From assembly GCF_009834785.1 (NCBI RefSeq), contig NZ_WUYX01000027.1, positions 73,545 through 137,544 on the forward strand: a stretch of 64,000 nt of DNA, given 5' to 3'. Source of the stretch: Natronorubrum halalkaliphilum. GTDB taxonomy: Archaea > Halobacteriota > Halobacteria > Halobacteriales > Natrialbaceae. Of the stretch, positions 60,589 through 64,000 are shown one piece after another. The notes below the pieces were generated by a model, which saw nothing but the letters and a program-made list of their open reading frames with translations, had not been told where the DNA came from and did no database searches. Each line of letters starts with the position of its first letter. Within the stretch, counting starts at the first letter, position 1. Made by a program: the position numbers and the translations under genes.

Positions 60589-60980
60589 GTACTGGCGTCC
60601 CCCGAGAGGGACAACCCCAGTCACAGGTGCCGTATATCCGCCGCAACGCGACGCTCCTTCAGGACCTTCCCGAGCCTGGTGAGCAGTGGCGTTCAAAAGC
60701 AATCTCGGACGAACTCGCGAACCGCCTTGTTGGTCTCCAAAACAGGGGCATCGTCCAGCGGGTCGACCGTATCAAGTGCGAAGAGTGGAGTAAACGCCGT
60801 TGCATCTGGCAGACCGATCGCGATGCCTACGGCCGCATCCAGACTGTCCTCGAGGAGGGTGACGACAACGCACTGCTCCCGTGCGGACACTCGGCTATCA
60901 GTAACGAGCGCGATGTCGACGGCGTCTCGTGTGGCGTCTGTGGGGAGGTCCACGATCGCGAGGAGGTTGATTCGCGATGA
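60585..60980 (+). CDS. HTH and zinc-ribbon protein
   Basis: A 131-residue protein from a GTG overlapping the previous stop. The N-terminal part looks like a winged helix (NATLLQDLPEPGEQWRSKAISDELANRLVGLQNRGIVQRV); the C-terminus has CGHS and CGVCGEVH, a probable zinc ribbon. Likely DNA-binding. Overlaps the next gene by four bases. Confidence 0.6.
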   Translation: MSTGVPREGQPQSQVPYIRRNATLLQDLPEPGEQWRSKAISDELANRLVGLQNRGIVQRVDRIKCEEWSKRRCIWQTDRDAYGRIQTVLEEGDDNALLPCGHSAISNERDVDGVSCGVCGEVHDREEVDSR

Positions 60981-61735
60981 CCGTCAACGCTGACGCACTC
61001 CGACGACTCGCCGACGTCGTCAACACGCTCCAGGAGACGCCGATCGATGTCGACAGTGCGCAGCTGCTCGACGTCGACGAAGATGCGATCCGAGGGCAGC
61101 TAGCGGTGACCGTTCCGAATGAGGCCGAACTGGATCTCGTCGAGACGATGTCCGAGATCTCGAACGATGTTGAGCGAGCACAGACGCCCGTCGAGTCGGC
61201 CACCGACCTTGAGGACGAAGACCCCGAGGACGATGTCGACGACGTCCTCGATCACACGTCGACCGAGGATCTCCAACGGGCCTACGACGAGGCGGACGGC
61301 AACATCAGCACTGCTGCTGAGCGATTCGAGATCGGCTACACCGCTGTCTTTCGGCGCATGAAAAAACACGGCGTCCACGAACCCAACAGCGGTGACAACG
61401 CCCAGAGCGATACCGCCGAAGACGTCACGGTCGATGCGCTCGAGGACAGCGACGACGAGGACGACGTCCGCTGCGATGGATGTGGCCAGACGTTCGAGAG
61501 CCGGAAGGCGCTCCAGGGGCACGGACCGAAAAGTTGCGAGGAAGGCGATGCAGATCCAGTCGACCTCCCCGACGGCGTCACGGCGGCCGATGTCGAGCAA
61601 GCTGTCGCCGAGCACGAGACGCTCGGCGATGTCAGCGAGGAACTCGGTGTCTCCCGTGGACGCGCCCGCACGATCACAGTGGCGCTCGGGTGCTACGGAG
61701 ACGTTCGCGATGTTCCAGCGCGAGGTGACGACTGA
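60977..61735 (+). CDS. Zinc-finger/HTH protein
   Basis: A 252-residue protein with two helix-turn-helix-like segments (EDLQRAYDEADGNISTAAERFEIGYTAVFRRMKKHGV; TLGDVSEELGVSRGRARTITVALG) around a C2H2-like finger (CDGCGQTFESRKALQGHGPKSC). Acidic linkers join them. Probably a transcription or replication regulator; it shares one base with the next start. Confidence 0.65.
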   Translation: MTVNADALRRLADVVNTLQETPIDVDSAQLLDVDEDAIRGQLAVTVPNEAELDLVETMSEISNDVERAQTPVESATDLEDEDPEDDVDDVLDHTSTEDLQRAYDEADGNISTAAERFEIGYTAVFRRMKKHGVHEPNSGDNAQSDTAEDVTVDALEDSDDEDDVRCDGCGQTFESRKALQGHGPKSCEEGDADPVDLPDGVTAADVEQAVAEHETLGDVSEELGVSRGRARTITVALGCYGDVRDVPARGDD

Positions 61736-62127
61736 TGTCGGGATGGGACGAACGCTGCTCGCGCTGCGGCGACGATCTCGATGACGTCCGCCACGGCGAG
61801 ACCCTCTGTGAGGACTGCGACCGAGCCCTCGAGATTCGGGCCCGCACCGACGGCATCCACTGCCCCAGCTGCGACGGACGCGGCGAGTTCATCGACTGCA
61901 TCGATGATCTGTGCCACGCGAACGGCGAGTGCTTCCACAGCGGAAACACGGTGTGCGATCACTGCGGCGGCGACGGGCGTGTCTCTCCCGAGACCTGCGA
62001 CGAGTACTACGACGGCCGCCTCGCCGAGCGAGCTCGACTGAGCCCACTGCAGACGATCGCGCTGCTTGGCCTGGTCGCGCTCGTCTTCTGGGCGACGCTT
62101 ACGCTCGCCTACGGGGTGGTCGCATGA
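61735..62127 (+). CDS. Zinc-finger protein with C-terminal membrane segment
   Basis: 130 residues: CSRCGDDLDD...CEDC, then CPSCDGRGEF...CDHCGGDGRV, DnaJ-type CxxCxGxG repeats, followed by one membrane helix (LQTIALLGLVALVFWATLTLAYGVV). A membrane-tethered zinc-finger protein is unusual; it may act at the envelope in the J-domain system or stabilise a protein complex. Confidence 0.6.
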   Translation: MSGWDERCSRCGDDLDDVRHGETLCEDCDRALEIRARTDGIHCPSCDGRGEFIDCIDDLCHANGECFHSGNTVCDHCGGDGRVSPETCDEYYDGRLAERARLSPLQTIALLGLVALVFWATLTLAYGVVA

Positions 62128-62456
62128 GCGCCCAAGTCCTCGAGACCTCCGACGACGTCGCCGGTCGCGAACGCCGGCGTGCAGCCGAACACTCGATTGG
62201 CGAGGTCTCGATTCACGTTGAGGACCGCTGGCCCGACCGGGCGCTGCTCGACGACGTCGACGTCGAGGAGGCCTGGAGCGAGGCCGACCCGATCCACTAC
62301 CCCAGCGCCAAGCGCGGCGCTGTTGCCCGCTACCACCGTCGTACTGACACCGTGCTGCTCGCCCGTCAGGGCGGGCTCGTCACGTGCATCGAACTGATGG
62401 ACCGGCCGTGGTCCGAGCGCATCTACATCCGCAACCAGGTGACCAACGATGAGTAA
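62124..62456 (+). CDS. Hypothetical provirus protein
   Basis: A 110-residue soluble protein (AAEHSIGEVSIHVEDRWPDRALLDDVDVEEAW; YHRRTDTVLLARQGGLVTCIELMDRP). Overlaps both neighbours by four to eight bases at the end of the operon. No known family. Confidence 0.6.
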   Translation: MSAQVLETSDDVAGRERRRAAEHSIGEVSIHVEDRWPDRALLDDVDVEEAWSEADPIHYPSAKRGAVARYHRRTDTVLLARQGGLVTCIELMDRPWSERIYIRNQVTNDE

Positions 62457-62613
62457 GAGTACGACGCCGAACGCCGAGGACCCGAGCGACGAGTTGACCG
62501 ACGACGAGCGAGAGCTGTTCGAACGACTCGCGAATCGCTACGACGACGAGGTGGGGCGCATCTTCGAGATCGCGCTTCAGTCCTCGACCGACAGCGAGGA
62601 GGCCAATTCATGA
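62449..62613 (+). CDS. Small acidic protein overlapping the integrase end
   Basis: 54 residues (MSKSTTPNAEDPSDELTDDE...), helical (RELFERLANRYDDEVGRIFEIALQ). Starts within the previous stop. Its 3' end overlaps the 3' end of the oppositely oriented integrase by 37 bases, which could allow antisense control of the integrase message. Confidence 0.55.
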   Translation: MSKSTTPNAEDPSDELTDDERELFERLANRYDDEVGRIFEIALQSSTDSEEANS

Positions 62614-63875
62614 AGCTGGTCGCGATCCATCACGTGGGGCTTCTCCTCGATGGTTCGGCGGCCGGACATGAGTTCCTTCCGTCGACCGGGGTCTTCTTCG
62701 TCGACGATCTCGTCGTCGATCCGCTCTTTCAGCATGTCGATCAACTCCTTCGCCTCGAGGTCGAGACTGAAGCGGCAGTGGATGCAGAAGTCTCGGTCGT
62801 GCGGTGTCTTTTCGCCACAACGGGGGCAGGTGACCGGCGCGACCTCTTCGGTCGTGTCCTCAGTGTCGACCTCGAGACCGTGCATGGCCGCGTACTCCTT
62901 CTCCTGGGTCTCGCCGGAGAACTTCGCGACGTACCGGGAGATGACCGGCGAGCCCCGGGCACGACCCTGACGGTCTTCGATGAACGCTTGGGACTTGTCA
63001 CGGGTGGAAAGCCAGTAAGCGTTCGACTTCCGCAGGTTGGTCGGCGTGACCGGCTTCTGGATGTCGGCGCGGGCAGCGGGTTCTTTGAAGCACTGGAGGA
63101 ACCGCTGGTAGCTGAGCCGACCGGTGCTGTTGAGCTTCGACCAGAGGTAGTCATCGCGACCGCCGGGATGGTCGTTCAGCCAGCGGTTCACGTACGGCGT
63201 CGCGAAGATCAGGTGGACGTCGTGCTCGCCGCGCTTCCCGTCGACGCGGACCTTGGTCGAGTGCTCGCCGTCGGTGACGTCGCCGACCGTCATGTCGTAG
63301 AGCTCACCGCCGCGGAACCCGCCCTCGAACTGCAGCGCGATGATTGCCTTGTCGCGTGGGTTGCGGGCCATCTCGATCATCGGTTTGACGTCATGCTCCA
63401 GGTCGAGCATATCCGCTTCGTCCGGTTCGGGATCGTAATCACGAGTAGTCTTCGTCGAGATCCAGTCGTGAGTGTCGGGGATCTCGTCGCCACGGGTGAC
63501 GTGCTTGGCGAGCAGCCGGAACGCGACGCGGTAGTCGCGGTTGGTCTCCTGGGAACCGTCCTCGACGTCATAGGTGTCGTGGATCCAGCGGACGACCGTC
63601 TTCGCGGCGTCCTTCGCTTCGTAGAACGTCTCGTCATCGACGTCCTCGGCGTTCTCGAGGATCGACTCGTGGAGCTCGACGTCGGCGTGCTCGCTCATCC
63701 GGACGAGATGCCGGAGCAACTTCTCGTGTCGGTAGTGACCGTAGTCCTCCCGTCGGAGTCGAAGCTCATCGCTGAAGTCCAAGAGGAGTTCGCGATCAAC
63801 GTCGGAGCCGCCGCGATCGCCCGTGGTGAGCTTCTCGCGGAGTGTTTCGACGCCCTGCTTCGGATCAGGTGCCAT
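62577..63875 (-). CDS. int: Tyrosine-recombinase integrase with C-terminal zinc ribbon
   Basis: A 432-residue phage-type integrase. An N-terminal SAM-like arm domain (residues 25-130) is followed by the catalytic domain: Arg188 in EGGFRGGELYDM, Lys214 (GKRG), Arg282 in TPTNLRKSNAYWL (the usual HxLR histidine is Thr279 and the second histidine position is Lys283), and Tyr315 in PVISRYV. The C-terminus adds a zinc ribbon (C350, C353, C364, C367) absent from most integrases. It lies 42 bases from attR and reads inward. ATG at 63875 is preferred; a GTG at 63884 would add three residues. Confidence 0.92.
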   Translation of the reverse strand: MAPDPKQGVETLREKLTTGDRGGSDVDRELLLDFSDELRLRREDYGHYRHEKLLRHLVRMSEHADVELHESILENAEDVDDETFYEAKDAAKTVVRWIHDTYDVEDGSQETNRDYRVAFRLLAKHVTRGDEIPDTHDWISTKTTRDYDPEPDEADMLDLEHDVKPMIEMARNPRDKAIIALQFEGGFRGGELYDMTVGDVTDGEHSTKVRVDGKRGEHDVHLIFATPYVNRWLNDHPGGRDDYLWSKLNSTGRLSYQRFLQCFKEPAARADIQKPVTPTNLRKSNAYWLSTRDKSQAFIEDRQGRARGSPVISRYVAKFSGETQEKEYAAMHGLEVDTEDTTEEVAPVTCPRCGEKTPHDRDFCIHCRFSLDLEAKELIDMLKERIDDEIVDEEDPGRRKELMSGRRTIEEKPHVMDRDQLHELASSLSVED

Positions 63876-63916
63876 GAATGTCACTCCAAGCCGACTATGT
63901 TAAGGGTTTGGCTGAT

Positions 63917-64000
63917 ATCCCTCCACCGGCTCCTACCAATTTCCTTACAATCCCATAGCTTAGGGTCGGGGCAACCCGACGCCCACTGTGGGTTTTCACA
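63917..64000 (+). repeat. attR, right copy of the provirus direct repeat
   Basis: Identical to 21932-22015 over all 84 visible bases, including the last 15 bases of tRNA-Thr and the terminator-like hairpin (63965-63980). The match reaches the end of the window, so its right limit is unknown. Confidence 0.93.

Larger units (their letters stand above)
21932..64000 (+). mobile_element. Integrated haloarchaeal tailed virus (provirus), about 42 kb
   Basis: Bounded by attL in tRNA-Thr(CGT) and attR at the window edge, with a tyrosine integrase beside attR. It holds a full set of head and tail genes in phage order (HNH, terminase, portal, MuF, protease, capsid, connectors, tail tube, chaperones, tape measure, distal tail), an Orc1/Cdc6 initiator, repressor-type switch regions and a cargo island. 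No contractile sheath or lysis gene was recognised. Key genes look intact, so it may still be inducible. The right edge extends to or past base 64000. Confidence 0.95.

Noticed and set aside
21932..64000. Integrative plasmid instead of virus (because of Orc1/Cdc6)
   Set aside because: Terminase, portal, capsid, tail chaperones and tape measure are all present in phage order.

Overview
The window is haloarchaeal chromosome (GC-rich, acidic proteome, leaderless promoters with TATA boxes about 27 bases upstream of start codons, archaeal DphB, Trm5 and Orc1/Cdc6 families) carrying a complete-looking tailed provirus. The genus cannot be fixed from sequence alone; a member of the Natrialbales is a reasonable guess.

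Host part, 1-21,946. A ferritin-like gene and an Lrp/AsnC-TRASH regulator are divergent at the left edge. Then comes the branched-chain amino acid operon leuA-ilvB-ilvN-ilvC-(small repeat protein)-leuC-leuD-leuB, whose genes mostly overlap by a few bases. Two things stand out: leuA appears frameshifted in a run of six G near its start, and ilvB is preceded by a short leader ORF that can fold into two mutually exclusive RNA structures, as in an attenuator. A foreign-looking gene and a gene remnant lie between leuD and leuB. Next are an alpha/beta hydrolase, dphB, and a DtxR-type metalloregulator with a zinc/manganese-type ABC transporter; near-identical palindromes sit in front of both regulator and transporter. 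After a three-hairpin candidate RNA come a MEDS histidine kinase, a Rieske protein, a Trm5-type tRNA methyltransferase and tRNA-Thr(CGT).

Provirus, 21,932-64,000. A direct repeat of at least 84 bp, starting in the last 15 bases of tRNA-Thr, bounds about 42 kb. From left to right: a small protein with a PCNA-binding motif and a large primase/helicase-like protein; small zinc-finger and winged-helix genes; HNH nuclease and terminase subunits; portal, MuF-like protein, protease/scaffold, decoration protein, major capsid protein; connectors; tail tube, tail assembly chaperones with a textbook -1 frameshift signal, tape measure, and distal tail proteins including one with a trypsin-like protease domain. 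No sheath gene was recognised, so a siphovirus is likely. A cargo region (47.4-53.0 kb) of AT-richer, separately promoted surface and membrane proteins on both strands follows, then a repressor-type operon, a 12-bp inverted-repeat switch region, an early operon, an Orc1/Cdc6 initiator with candidate origin boxes, two divergent ribbon-helix-helix regulators under mirrored promoters, a zinc-finger-rich operon, and the tyrosine integrase beside attR.

The virus appears able to replicate through host machinery (Orc1/Cdc6, PCNA-binding motif) and carries all core head and tail genes. No lysis gene was recognised. The window ends inside the right repeat, so its full length and the host flank are not visible.
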